A stretch of 26,104 nt of DNA from Bacteroidales bacterium UBA4284 (GTDB lineage Bacteria; Bacteroidota; Bacteroidia; Bacteroidales; UBA932). Positions 1 through 7,701 of this stretch are shown in pieces (within the stretch, counting starts at the first letter, position 1; the number at the start of each line of letters is the position of its first letter). The position numbers and the translations under genes are program-made. The DNA lies in NCBI GenBank assembly GCA_002395925.1, contig DGVM01000221.1:20306-46409 (forward strand), read 5' to 3'. Under the pieces are notes generated by a model. That model worked only from the letters and a program-made list of their open reading frames with translations. It did no database searches and was not told the DNA's origin.

Positions 1-697
1 TCTTGTGCCAGAAGCCGCCTTCCGCAGTGCGGGGCTGGCCCTGAATCTGGCTGTACAGGCTGTCCATTGCGGCTTTGTATTTCTGCTTGCCGCTGAGGTC
101 GTAGAGCGTGAAGAGGGTGCGGCCGGGGCAGATGTGGTCGAGGGACCAGTTGGACTTCTTGTAGTTTACTCCTATCCGTCCGGTGGAGTCTATTATCGCA
201 TCGTACCAGGCATCGACGTAGCGTATAACGGCTCCTGCGTCGACAGTGCCCTCAAAAGACAGTTCGTAAGGGCCAATGCCCTTCGAGGGCACTGCCGCCT
301 CCATCGCCTCCATCGCCTTCCCGCCGCAATCGGCCGCGGTGCCTTCCGAACCCTTTGCTGCCTTCGCTGCCTTTCCCTCCGATATGATTGTTGAAGCATT
401 CGAAGCGGTAGCGACAGAGGGGATAGCTGCGCCAGCAGCGGAAGGGGAACCTTCCCCTTCTCCCCCGGGGGTGCAGGGGGATTGTAGTTGGCTATGCTGG
501 ATGCTGGCATCCAGCATAGCCTTGAGTTCCAGGCCGGTCGTGTAGTTCCATTTGAGCTTGCCCTGAAGAGCGTCGATATAGCTGGCTTCGGGGTTGCGGG
601 ACATCTCGCTTCGCACTACGTCTTGAGACAGCAACGCCTCGGCCGTGCAAGCGGTCAAGGCAGAAGCTGCAAAAAGTATGGTGAAGATTCTTCTCAT
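1..697 (-). CDS. GH105 unsaturated rhamnogalacturonyl/glucuronyl hydrolase, lipoprotein, 3' end outside window (partial)
   Basis: About 232 codons are visible before the window edge. The N-terminus is a lipoprotein signal (lipobox LTAC, Cys around residue 17), so the enzyme is probably anchored in a membrane facing the periplasm or outside. The blocks KWNYTTGLELKAMLDAS, YVDAWYDAIIDSTGRIG, LDHICPGRTLFTLYDL and the final GGFWHK are typical of GH105 (YteR/YesR-like), which removes the unsaturated uronic acid left on pectin fragments by lyases. The catalytic Asp region lies beyond the edge. The ATG at 697 overlaps the stop of the upstream gene (ATGA), which fixes the start and indicates translational coupling. 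Odd feature: between the first and second helical blocks is a low-complexity stretch of roughly 60-80 residues (Gly/Ala/Ser/Pro/Lys rich) that the family lacks; it coincides with a palindromic DNA insertion. The frame stays open throughout, so the gene may still work. Confidence 0.85.
   Translation of the reverse strand, partial: MRRIFTILFAASALTACTAEALLSQDVVRSEMSRNPEASYIDALQGKLKWNYTTGLELKAMLDASIQHSQLQSPCTPGGEGEGSPSAAGAAIPSVATASNASTIISEGKAAKAAKGSEGTAADCGGKAMEAMEAAVPSKGIGPYELSFEGTVDAGAVIRYVDAWYDAIIDSTGRIGVNYKKSNWSLDHICPGRTLFTLYDLSGKQKYKAAMDSLYSQIQGQPRTAEGGFWHK
285..521. repeat. GC-rich palindromic insertion inside the GH105 gene (copy A)
   Basis: This stretch is foreign to the GH105 fold. It holds a perfect 15-bp inverted repeat (490-504 and 507-521, 2-base spacer) whose right arm is the normal GH105 coding sequence (codons for KAMLDA) and whose left arm is its inverted copy. 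Next comes the motif ATCCCCCTGCACCCCC (read on the minus strand), then a small palindrome GAAGGGGAA-CC-TTCCCCTTC. At the far end CAGTGCCCTC (minus strand) is an inverted copy of native GAGGGCACTG near 244-253. The same 16-base motif occurs at 10363-10378, also beside an inverted copy of neighbouring gene sequence. The insertion stays in frame, as Rickettsia palindromic elements do. Confidence 0.7.
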
Positions 698-2376
698 CGA
701 TTGTCGAAGGGGTTCCAGGGGATGCGGTCCTGCTTTTGGTACATGACGTTGGCAAGGCTGTATTCGGCCGCTTCTTTGTCGGTAAGGATGTGGGCCCATT
801 TTACACGTGCGTTGTCGTTGGCTCCGGGACCATAGCTCTGGTATTCAGCGTAGTAGCTGTTCTTCTTGGTGTCGGGCTTGCCTTCTTTCTCCCAGTCGTG
901 CCATCCTTCGGGGACTATGTGTTTGCCCAGTTTGCAGTGGATGAACACAGTCTTGGCGTAGGCTCCCCAGGGGCGTCCGAGGTAAACTTTGTCCACGCCT
1001 TCGGCTGCCGTAAGCACGCAATCCTTGAATACGTAGCCGTATTTCTGGCCCTGGACGGTCGAGGCCGCCGTGATGTAACTGTTCTTCTTGGAGTGGATGC
1101 GGCATTTCTCGAAGTAGGCGATGGAAGTGCCGAAGATGAAGTCGGTCGTGCCTTCTATGTAGCAGTGGAGGAAGTAGTTGCGCTTGATGCCTCCGAATTT
1201 GCCGTAGCGTCCGTAGGTATAGAGAGTGTCCTGGTTTCCTATGAAGCGGCAGTGCTTGAAGAAGAGGAAGTCGCCGTCGGTGAAGACCGCGACGGCCTGG
1301 CCGATTTGCGGGCCTTCGCCTGCCGAGTTCTCGAAGGTGATGTCTTCGAAGGTGATGTAACTTGCGTGGATATAGATGGTTGCGCTGCCAGATGTGCCGA
1401 TGGCGAAGTCCCTTCCGGGCCAGTTCTGCTTTGCAGCCTTGTCGAAGGTGATGACGGTGCCGCGGGCGCTTTCGCCTTTGAAGTGCAGGCGGAACTTGGT
1501 GTGGGGGATGGTGACCATCTCCTTGTAGATGCCGTTGCGGATGTAGATGGTCGTAATCTCCTTATGGCTGTAGTCGGGGCAGGCGTTGACTGCTTCCTGT
1601 ACCGTCATGTAGTCGCCGTGGCCGTCGGCCGACACTACGATGTCGTAACGTACCAGGTGCTCTGCAATCTGCGGTATCTGTTCCTTGATCTTGTCGCAGA
1701 CGATTTCCGTCACCTTGCGCGCTCCGGCGGCTACGGTGTGGGTGTTGTCGGTCTTGCCATCGGGAGCGCAGGCCCATTTGCCGGGTTCGAGGTTCATGAA
1801 GTAGGGACGTGAACCTTCGTCGCCGATGGACTCTATCCAATCGAGCGTGGAAGTGGTTATGTCGAGCAGGGTGACTCCCTTCTCTGCGGCCACTGCAGCC
1901 ATTGCTGCGGGATAATCGCCGTGGCAGCCCCTGTCGAGCTTGCCTTCCTTGAACCAGCGGCGGGCGACTGGGGTGAGGAGCACCGGGGTGCCGCACTTGC
2001 TGCGGACGCCGTCTATGAATTTACGCAGATTCTCCTGATATGCGCCCCAGGGAGCCGCATAGCGGGTGCTGTCGTCCTGCTTGGAATCGTTGTGGCCGAA
2101 CTGTATGAAAACGTAATCGCCGTCCTCGATGGCTCCATAGACCTTGTCCCAAAGGCCGAGGTCGATGAAACTCTTGGTGCTGCGGCCGTTCTGTGCGTAA
2201 TTGACCACCTTTACGCCTTTGTCCAGGAAATTCTGGAACATCATGCCCCAGCCGCGCTCGGGCGAACCTTTGCTGAGGTCTTTTTCTGCCATGGTGCTGT
2301 CGCCCATGAGGTGGACAGTGAAAGAACTCATCAGGAGCCATGCGGCTGCGAGTGCAAGGGGGAAGAATTTTTTCAT
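694..2376 (-). CDS. Two-domain pectin esterase: CE12 rhamnogalacturonan acetylesterase fused to CE8 pectin methylesterase
   Basis: 560 aa with a signal peptide (about residues 1-20). Residues 21-243 form an SGNH/GDSL esterase of the CE12 type: GDSTM (Ser27), QNGRS (Asn63), GHND (His95, Asn96) and DNTH (Asp210, His213) give the catalytic Ser-Asp-His set. Residues 245-545 form a right-handed beta-helix pectinesterase: GQAVA (359-363), QDTLY (Asp383), DFIFG (Asp412) and LGRPW (Arg468) are the CE8 active-site motifs. All key residues of both domains are present. The protein should remove acetyl and methyl esters from pectin, opening it to the GH28 and GH105 enzymes encoded on either side. Its start overlaps the GH28 stop by 4 bases and its stop overlaps the GH105 start by 4 bases, so the three are one coupled transcript. 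Confidence 0.93.
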   Translation of the reverse strand: MKKFFPLALAAAWLLMSSFTVHLMGDSTMAEKDLSKGSPERGWGMMFQNFLDKGVKVVNYAQNGRSTKSFIDLGLWDKVYGAIEDGDYVFIQFGHNDSKQDDSTRYAAPWGAYQENLRKFIDGVRSKCGTPVLLTPVARRWFKEGKLDRGCHGDYPAAMAAVAAEKGVTLLDITTSTLDWIESIGDEGSRPYFMNLEPGKWACAPDGKTDNTHTVAAGARKVTEIVCDKIKEQIPQIAEHLVRYDIVVSADGHGDYMTVQEAVNACPDYSHKEITTIYIRNGIYKEMVTIPHTKFRLHFKGESARGTVITFDKAAKQNWPGRDFAIGTSGSATIYIHASYITFEDITFENSAGEGPQIGQAVAVFTDGDFLFFKHCRFIGNQDTLYTYGRYGKFGGIKRNYFLHCYIEGTTDFIFGTSIAYFEKCRIHSKKNSYITAASTVQGQKYGYVFKDCVLTAAEGVDKVYLGRPWGAYAKTVFIHCKLGKHIVPEGWHDWEKEGKPDTKKNSYYAEYQSYGPGANDNARVKWAHILTDKEAAEYSLANVMYQKQDRIPWNPFDNR

Positions 2377-3854
2377 ATTTCTGAACCGTTTATGGTAACG
2401 TTGTCGAAGGTGACGAGTGTGCAGTTATGCTTTTCGAGGCCTTTTTCTGCTATAAAGCAGCTGTTGCTGAAGCTCAGGCCGCTCAACGGGAGCTCGGGCA
2501 GTCCGTTGATGTAAATCGCCTGACGGGCGCCGCTGCATACTATGCCGTCGAAGTGGATGTCGCGCATCTCGGGGGTGGTCTCATCCACGGAGACCATCGG
2601 TTCTACCACTCCGTCCTGCATGTCGCTGGCTGCGACTCCGGCATAGTAGAGGTTGAAGATGACGCCGTAGGATACGATGTCCTTCATGAAGATGTCCTGG
2701 CACCAGATGTCTTTGACCAGGCCTCCGCGGCCCCGGGTGCTCTTGAAGCGCAGGCCCACGTCGGTGCCGATGAAGCGGCAGCCGCGGACGAGGATGTTCT
2801 CTACGCCGCCCGACATCTCGCTGCCCACTACGAATCCGCCGTGGCCGTGATATACGGTGCAGTCGGCTATGAGCAGGTTGCGGCAGACCTTTGCGTGACG
2901 GCGGCCGTCGGCGTCCTTGCCGGACTTGATGCAGATGGCGTCGTCGCCTACGTCGAAGCTGGAGCCGGTGAGCAGTACGCCGTCGCAGGCGTCGATGTCA
3001 ATGCCGTCTCCGTTGGCGGAATAATGGGGGTTGCGGACGGTTATATTCTTGATGATTACGTCTTTGCACCAAAGGGGATGCAGGTTCCAGCAGGGGCTGT
3101 TCTGGAAAGTGGCGCCCTCCAGGAGGACCCTTTCGCAGCTGCGCAGCGAAACCAGCACCGGGCGCAGGAAGGTCTTGATTTCCTGCTCGTCGAGCCCGGG
3201 GTCGGGGAAGTTGAGCGAGCCGGCGGTGGCGCGTGCCTTCTTGTAGCCCTCGTCGGGATACCAGACGCTGCCGTCGTCGGCGAGGACTCCGCCCTTGCGG
3301 AGGATGGATTTCCAGAGGTCGTCGCCAACCTTGCGGCGCTTGACTTCGCGCCATGCGTCGCCGTTGCCGTCGATTATGCCCTTGCCGGTGATTGCGATGT
3401 CGGTCGCGCCCTCGGCGTGGATGGGTGAGAGGCAGCGGCGTACGTCGAGCCCCTCGAAATTGGTGTCGATTATGGGATAGAGGTCCTGGTCTGCAGAGAA
3501 GACGATGACTGCGTTCTCGTGTAGATTGAGCTCTATGTGACTTTGCAGCCCGATGGGGCCGGTGAGCCAGATGCCTGCGGGAACCATGACGCGGCCGCCG
3601 CCCTTGCCGGACAGCTCGGCGATGGCTTTCTCGAATGCTTCTGTGCAGAGTGTGACGCCGTCGCCCTTGGCGCCGAATTCGGTGATGCTCACGCTGCGCC
3701 CGGGGATGGAGGGCGCTGCTATCGTACGCATTGCGAAGGGTATGTCAGAAATGCCGTTTGCGCTGTTGGAAACAGTGACTTCCGCCTGTCTGCATGACAC
3801 TGCTGCCAATGCGGCGAGGGCTGTTGTGGCTATGGCTCTGATTACGTGGTTCAT
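2373..3854 (-). CDS. GH28 polygalacturonase-family hydrolase, lipoprotein
   Basis: 493 aa. The N-terminus is a lipoprotein signal with lipobox AVSC (Cys21). The rest is a beta-helix glycoside hydrolase of family GH28: ITEFGAKGDG near residue 57, NGDGIDID (281-288), GDDAICIKSG (303-312), GHGG (337-340) and RFKS (369-372) mark the catalytic cleft. The second Asp motif with the adjacent pair (Asp304/Asp305), His338 and Lys371 fit the family pattern. The first motif reads NGDG where fungal enzymes have NTD, a common bacterial variant. It should hydrolyse alpha-galacturonosyl links in pectin (polygalacturonan or rhamnogalacturonan; exo or endo cannot be told). It is the first gene of the coupled pectin unit and sits directly behind a promoter with a LacI-type operator. 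The ATG at 3854 is about 18 bases from the predicted transcription start. Confidence 0.92.
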   Translation of the reverse strand: MNHVIRAIATTALAALAAVSCRQAEVTVSNSANGISDIPFAMRTIAAPSIPGRSVSITEFGAKGDGVTLCTEAFEKAIAELSGKGGGRVMVPAGIWLTGPIGLQSHIELNLHENAVIVFSADQDLYPIIDTNFEGLDVRRCLSPIHAEGATDIAITGKGIIDGNGDAWREVKRRKVGDDLWKSILRKGGVLADDGSVWYPDEGYKKARATAGSLNFPDPGLDEQEIKTFLRPVLVSLRSCERVLLEGATFQNSPCWNLHPLWCKDVIIKNITVRNPHYSANGDGIDIDACDGVLLTGSSFDVGDDAICIKSGKDADGRRHAKVCRNLLIADCTVYHGHGGFVVGSEMSGGVENILVRGCRFIGTDVGLRFKSTRGRGGLVKDIWCQDIFMKDIVSYGVIFNLYYAGVAASDMQDGVVEPMVSVDETTPEMRDIHFDGIVCSGARQAIYINGLPELPLSGLSFSNSCFIAEKGLEKHNCTLVTFDNVTINGSEI

Positions 3855-3878
3855 TGGCCGTTTTTAGTGTTAGGGTTG

Positions 3879-3910
3879 CAAAAATAATACAAATAATTAT
3901 ATTTTGCAAA
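3879..3910 (-). promoter_or_regulatory. Promoter of the GH28-CE12/CE8-GH105 operon
   Basis: On the minus strand a -7 box TATTTTTG (3879-3886) matches the Bacteroides consensus TAnnTTTG. A -33 box TTTG (3907-3910) lies 20 bases upstream and falls inside the palindromic operator. The surrounding AT-rich stretch contrasts sharply with the GC-rich coding DNA. The predicted start of transcription is around 3872. Confidence 0.7.
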
Positions 3911-3918
3911 CGTTTGCA
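3905..3918. promoter_or_regulatory. LacI-family-type operator of the pectin operon
   Basis: TGCAAACGTTTGCA is a perfect 14-base palindrome with the central CG typical of LacI/PurR/CcpA-family operators. It covers the -33 box of the GH28 promoter, so a bound repressor would be expected to block RNA polymerase. No LacI-family gene is in the window; the regulator would be encoded elsewhere. Confidence 0.6.
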
Positions 3919-3974
3919 CAAATAATTTTCAAGCACTTCCGCATAATGTTTCAGGGCATTTGCAGGAGGTTTTT

Positions 3975-5657
3975 TCAGAAATCTATGCTCAGAGCGCGGA
4001 CGTCGGCCCAGCCGCTGTCGTTTGACTCGCCGCTGCGCCTGCACCAGAAGCCGAAACGGGCTCCCGTCCACATGTCCGGAGTCGCACGGAAGGGCTTGCC
4101 GGCCTTGACGAAACGCTTGCCGTCGGTGCTCCAAAGGAGTTGGCACATCGCGTCGGGAACATTGCCTTCTACAGCCTTTGGGCGCACTTCGAGACGGACG
4201 TGCACGCTGGCCCTGCGGGCGCGGGGGTATTTGGCCTGAGGGACGTTGCCCGATGCCGCAGGGTAATTGACGGAAACGGTCTCCCAGTCAAGCAGACGCA
4301 GGAACTGGACGGTCTCCGTGCTGTCCGACGCGGCCTTTTCGCAGCTTATCCTCTCCAGTCTGGCGCCCTGCGGAGTATCGGTCATGCGGAATCCGGCGTA
4401 GGAGTTGCCCATGACCACGAATCCGCAGTCTTCGCCAAGCCCCTCGCGCGGGCAGAAGGTGATGACGGCGCCGACATTGAAGCTTTCGGCCGGAAACTTC
4501 TGCTGGATAAGGTTCTGGCAATGCCACAGGGTTCTGTAACCTTCGTGCTGCTGAGCGCTGAAGAGCCGCATGCCGTCGCCTTCGAGAGGCATGGCCCACA
4601 GCGAGGATCCTCCCTGCAGACGGTAGCCGGAAGAAGGGAATTGCCATACCGCAGACGGCAGTCCGGCGCAAATCTGCCCTTGGGCGGGGGAGGGGACGCC
4701 GTCCCCCTGTGCTGTGTCGAATGGTGATTCCCAGCTTCTTACAGGCTGTCCTATACCGTCGCCGTCGGGGTCTTCCCCAATCATCGGCCAGCCGTCCTCC
4801 GCCCAGCTCATGGGCTGGAGGTGGACTATGCGGCCGTAAGCTCCCTTGTCCTGGAAATGCAGGAACCAGTGGCTTCCGGCAGGGGTGTCCACCCATGCTC
4901 CCTGATGCGGGCCGTTGATGGTTCCGGGCGCCCAGGCCATCACGATTTTCTCCTCCCAGGGGCCCAGGGGACTGCTCGAACGCAGTACCGTCTGCCAGCC
5001 TGTAGAGACTCCTCCGGCGGGGCAGAAGAGGTAGTACCAACCGTCTCTTTTATAGAACTTTGTGCCCTCTATGGTGGGCTGGGTCGCATGCCCGTCGAAG
5101 ACTATTCTCGAAAGGCCCAGCAAACGGGTTCCGTCGGGTGACATCGGGGCTACGAGCACTACGCTCTTGAGACCGGCGCGCGAGCCGGCGAGGGCATGCG
5201 AAAGATAGGCCTTGCCGTCGTCGTCCCACAGCGGACAGGGGTCGATGAAACCTTTGCCGTGCCAGAGCCATACCGGGGCTTCCCAGGGTCCTGCCGGATC
5301 CTGAGTGCGCACCATGAAAATCCCCCTGTCCGGGTCGCCCACGTAGATGTAGAACCAGCCGTCGTGGTATCGTATCGACGGCGCCCAGACGCCTTTTCCG
5401 TGTTCTACGGTAAGCATGGGGGAGGGATACGATTCGAGAGCCGCACCGATGATTTCCCAGTTGACCAGGTCGCGCGAATGCAGTATGGGCAGACCGGGTA
5501 TGAAGTTGAAGGACGAGGCCGTCATGTAGTAGTCGTCGCCTACCCTGCAGACGTCGGGGTCGGACCAGTCCTGGTGGAGTATAGGGTTGGTGTACCGCTG
5601 CTGCGCTGCAGCCTGCAGGCATACGGTGGTTGCAAGTATTACCAAAAAGCGTTTCAT
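3975..5657 (-). CDS. GH43 glycoside hydrolase with C-terminal beta-sandwich domain (beta-xylosidase/alpha-L-arabinofuranosidase type)
   Basis: 560 aa from the ATG at 5657; upstream in-frame codons lie within the promoter, so this start is preferred. A signal peptide (MKRFLVILATTVCLQAAAQQ) precedes a five-bladed propeller GH43 domain (about 22-300). The three expected acids are visible: Asp33 in WSDPDV (base), Asp139 in GFIDPCPLWDDDGKAYL, and Glu197 in PTIEGTKFYKR (acid). GEDPDGDGIG near 294-303 is the usual end of the catalytic domain. The C-terminal part (about 335-560) is a GH43 C2/DUF1349-like sandwich. It probably releases arabinose or xylose from pectin side chains or xylan in the periplasm. 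Odd: residues 312-329 (PFDTAQGDGVPSPAQGQ) are encoded by a GC-rich palindromic insert between the two domains. It lies upstream of the GH28 unit in the same direction but each has its own promoter. Confidence 0.9.
   Translation of the reverse strand: MKRFLVILATTVCLQAAAQQRYTNPILHQDWSDPDVCRVGDDYYMTASSFNFIPGLPILHSRDLVNWEIIGAALESYPSPMLTVEHGKGVWAPSIRYHDGWFYIYVGDPDRGIFMVRTQDPAGPWEAPVWLWHGKGFIDPCPLWDDDGKAYLSHALAGSRAGLKSVVLVAPMSPDGTRLLGLSRIVFDGHATQPTIEGTKFYKRDGWYYLFCPAGGVSTGWQTVLRSSSPLGPWEEKIVMAWAPGTINGPHQGAWVDTPAGSHWFLHFQDKGAYGRIVHLQPMSWAEDGWPMIGEDPDGDGIGQPVRSWESPFDTAQGDGVPSPAQGQICAGLPSAVWQFPSSGYRLQGGSSLWAMPLEGDGMRLFSAQQHEGYRTLWHCQNLIQQKFPAESFNVGAVITFCPREGLGEDCGFVVMGNSYAGFRMTDTPQGARLERISCEKAASDSTETVQFLRLLDWETVSVNYPAASGNVPQAKYPRARRASVHVRLEVRPKAVEGNVPDAMCQLLWSTDGKRFVKAGKPFRATPDMWTGARFGFWCRRSGESNDSGWADVRALSIDF
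4671..4724. repeat. Small GC-rich palindromic insert in the GH43 linker (copy C, related type)
   Basis: On the minus strand this stretch encodes PFDTAQGDGVPSPAQG, unlike the normal linker of the family. Its DNA contains a hairpin GGGGAC-GCC-GTCCCC (4692-4706) followed by a C/G-run block (CCCCTCCCCCGCCCAAGGG, minus strand). The style resembles the elements at 285-521 and 10321-10448, but the exact 16-base core motif is missing, so it may be another family. Confidence 0.4.
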
Positions 5658-5663
5658 CGATGG

Positions 5664-5693
5664 CAAATATAACTTTATTTGCTTTAAAATCAA
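5664..5693 (-). promoter_or_regulatory. Promoter of the GH43 gene
   Basis: The -7 box TATATTTG (5664-5671, minus strand) is a perfect TAnnTTTG match. A -33 box TTGA (5690-5693) lies 18 bases upstream. Only 6 bases separate the -7 box from the ATG, so the mRNA is probably leaderless or nearly so. Confidence 0.65.
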
Positions 5694-5714
5694 TGCGCAA
5701 TCGTTTAAATGACA

Positions 5715-5744
5715 TTGAAAATGATTTAGCATTCCTTATATTTG
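5715..5744 (+). promoter_or_regulatory. Promoter for the DUF2207 gene and a preceding small ORF
   Basis: The -33 box TTGA (5715-5718) and -7 box TATATTTG (5737-5744) are 18 bases apart. This mirrors the divergent GH43 promoter 43 bases away. Transcription would begin near 5749, giving a 5' leader of about 129 bases before the DUF2207 start at 5878. Confidence 0.65.
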
Positions 5745-5748
5745 CATC

Positions 5749-5847
5749 ATGGAAAAGAATGTCCCTCCCTGCTGTGAATCGGGGCAGCCTCTTCACGGGC
5801 CGGCGCGTCTTGTCCCGCAGCTTCCGCCTCCTGTGCTTGTGGATTGA
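5749..5847 (+). CDS. Possible 32-residue leader peptide or small protein
   Basis: An ATG lies 4 bases after the -7 box and opens a 32-codon frame ending in TGA at 5845-5847. The product begins MEKNVPPCCESGQPLHG and ends in a proline-rich tail; it has a vicinal Cys pair and no signal peptide. It would be translated from a leaderless mRNA and fills most of the leader of the DUF2207 gene. I do not recognise it, and it may be chance. Confidence 0.25.
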   Translation: MEKNVPPCCESGQPLHGPARLVPQLPPPVLVD

Positions 5848-5877
5848 TTGTTAGATATTTATATAGACAGCTCCTAT

Positions 5878-7575
5878 ATGAAAAAGCTCCTTTTCATTAC
5901 GGTCGTAACCCTTTTGTCCCTGCTGCTGTGTGAGCCTCTTTCCGCCCAGCGCATACGTTCATTGGACGTAACGGTATTCATCGACGTAGAAGGCGATGCG
6001 TACATCCGGCAGGTGTGGGACGTAAACGTTACGTCCGGCACCGAGTGGTATATCCCCATCGGAAATCTTGGCAAAATGACCGTGAGCGGCCTGGAAGTCA
6101 GCGAGAACGGGCAGACCTTCATCGATGAGGGTACTTCCTGGGATACGGATAGGTCCCTTCAGCAGAAGGCGGGCCGCAGCGGCATCGTGGACAAGGGCTC
6201 CGATGGCGTGGAGCTGTGCTGGGGGCAGGGCTCTTACGGGGACCATGTCTGGACCGCAGGTTTCGTTGTCCTTGGCCTCGTCCAGTCGCTCAAAGACTGT
6301 GATGCCTTCAATTTCATGTTCGTCAATCCCGACCTTGTGGCTCCCGTTGAGAGGGCGACCGTCACGCTGATGCGGCTCGACGGGAAACCGTTCGACACGG
6401 AGTACGCGCGGTTCTGGTTCTTCGGCACCGAAGGCAAGTCGGAGGTGCGCAGCGACGGCACCGTTTTCTTCGAGACCTCCGGCCCCATGCTCAGCAGCGA
6501 TTCTATAATCTGCATGATGCGCTTCGACAAGGGACACTTCAACCCCGGAATCGAAAGGAACATCAATTTCGAGAAAATGCAGAAGAAGGCTTTCAAGGGC
6601 AGCAGTTACAAGTCGGAAGGCAGGGACATCTTTGACTGGCTCGCGATTATAGTAGGTATAGGATTCGTTTTGCTGTTTGCGGGAGCGATACTCTTCATGG
6701 TATTTGCGTTCCTGCGCGACATTGTACTGAAGATTGTCGGTGCTGTGTGGTCACCCAAGTTCTTCGGCGCGCGTAAGATAAAGGGATGGGAACGCGAGGC
6801 TCCGTTCGGCGGGAGCATTCCCGTTGCGACGTATCTGATGTGCGACGGTACCGGCCTGTGGCTTAGGGCGGAGAAGCCTGAGAGTGCCATCGGCGCATAT
6901 TTCATGAAGTGGATTTACGAGGGCGTGCTGGTGCCCGTCGACAATGGCTCAGGGGCTTATAACCTCAAGCTGTCTTCCAGTACGCCTGATTTCAGTACTG
7001 ATTGCGAAGAATCTCTTTATAAGATTGTAAAGAAAGCAGCAGGCAGCAACGAGATCCTCGAGAAGAATGAGTTCAACACCTGGGCTGAAAAGCACTACGG
7101 GCAGGTGGTCGGCTGGCCCAAGGTTGTCAAGCGCAACGGAAAATCCGAATACGAAGCTTTTTCTGGCGACAAAGTGGCCGAGGCTGCCAAATTGCTGAAA
7201 TTCAAGAATTTCCTGAACGAATTCACACTTTCCCGCGAACGTGCTGTTTCAGAGGTTGCACTCTGGGGGCAGTATCTGGTATTTGCCCAGTTGTTCGGGA
7301 TTGCCGACAAGGTGGCAAAGGGCCTCGCAAAGCTTTATCCGTCCGATTTTACAGAGTTCAGCAGCCGCTACGGCCTCGATGCCGCAACGATGACGACTGT
7401 CATGCACGACTGGACGCGCAATTCGGTCACCTTCTACCAGAAAGCCAACGATCAGCAGTTGAGCAAGAGTGTCGGCTCCGGCAGTTCGTCCTCGTCCCGC
7501 GGGTTCGGCGGTTATTCGTCGCGCGGCGGCGGAGGAGGCTTCAGCGGCGGCGGTCGTGGCGGCGGCAGCCGTTAG
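5878..7575 (+). CDS. DUF2207-family membrane protein with Gly/Ser-rich tail
   Basis: 565 aa from the ATG at 5878 (MKKLLFITVV...), preferred over an in-frame TTG at 5848 because it starts a clear signal peptide (1-23, ending LSAQ). The extracytoplasmic part (about 24-245) begins RIRSLDVTVFIDVEGDAYIRQVWDV, the repeat-like beta pattern that opens DUF2207 proteins. A long membrane segment follows (about 251-279), then a cytoplasmic region with conserved-looking blocks (WEREAPFGGSIPVATYL, WAEKHYGQVVGWP). The last 34 residues are almost only Gly, Ser and Arg, as is usual for the family (YciQ-like). Most relatives have two or more membrane spans; here a single central span is evident. Function is unknown in the family. 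It stands alone between its promoter and a 126-base gap with no clear terminator. Confidence 0.8.
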   Translation: MKKLLFITVVTLLSLLLCEPLSAQRIRSLDVTVFIDVEGDAYIRQVWDVNVTSGTEWYIPIGNLGKMTVSGLEVSENGQTFIDEGTSWDTDRSLQQKAGRSGIVDKGSDGVELCWGQGSYGDHVWTAGFVVLGLVQSLKDCDAFNFMFVNPDLVAPVERATVTLMRLDGKPFDTEYARFWFFGTEGKSEVRSDGTVFFETSGPMLSSDSIICMMRFDKGHFNPGIERNINFEKMQKKAFKGSSYKSEGRDIFDWLAIIVGIGFVLLFAGAILFMVFAFLRDIVLKIVGAVWSPKFFGARKIKGWEREAPFGGSIPVATYLMCDGTGLWLRAEKPESAIGAYFMKWIYEGVLVPVDNGSGAYNLKLSSSTPDFSTDCEESLYKIVKKAAGSNEILEKNEFNTWAEKHYGQVVGWPKVVKRNGKSEYEAFSGDKVAEAAKLLKFKNFLNEFTLSRERAVSEVALWGQYLVFAQLFGIADKVAKGLAKLYPSDFTEFSSRYGLDAATMTTVMHDWTRNSVTFYQKANDQQLSKSVGSGSSSSSRGFGGYSSRGGGGGFSGGGRGGGSR

Positions 7576-7701
7576 TTTCTTGTCGTGCCGGGATAAGTTT
7601 GGTGCTGCCAACGGGTCAAAAAACAGCACGTTCCCCACCGCGCAAGAGAAGAAGGCCGAGTCAGGAATTTTGACTATCTTTACAGGACAAAAGGAAAAAG
7701 T

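Noticed and set aside
736..1812. Long plus-strand open frame opposite the CE12-CE8 gene, and similar ones at 2427-3428, 14579-15670 and 17085-18479
   Set aside because: Same antisense artefact of codon bias; none shows motifs or a promoter.
1..5657. Complete polysaccharide utilisation locus
   Set aside because: No SusC/SusD pair or dedicated regulator lies in the window; only the enzyme part is visible and the operon continues past the left edge.
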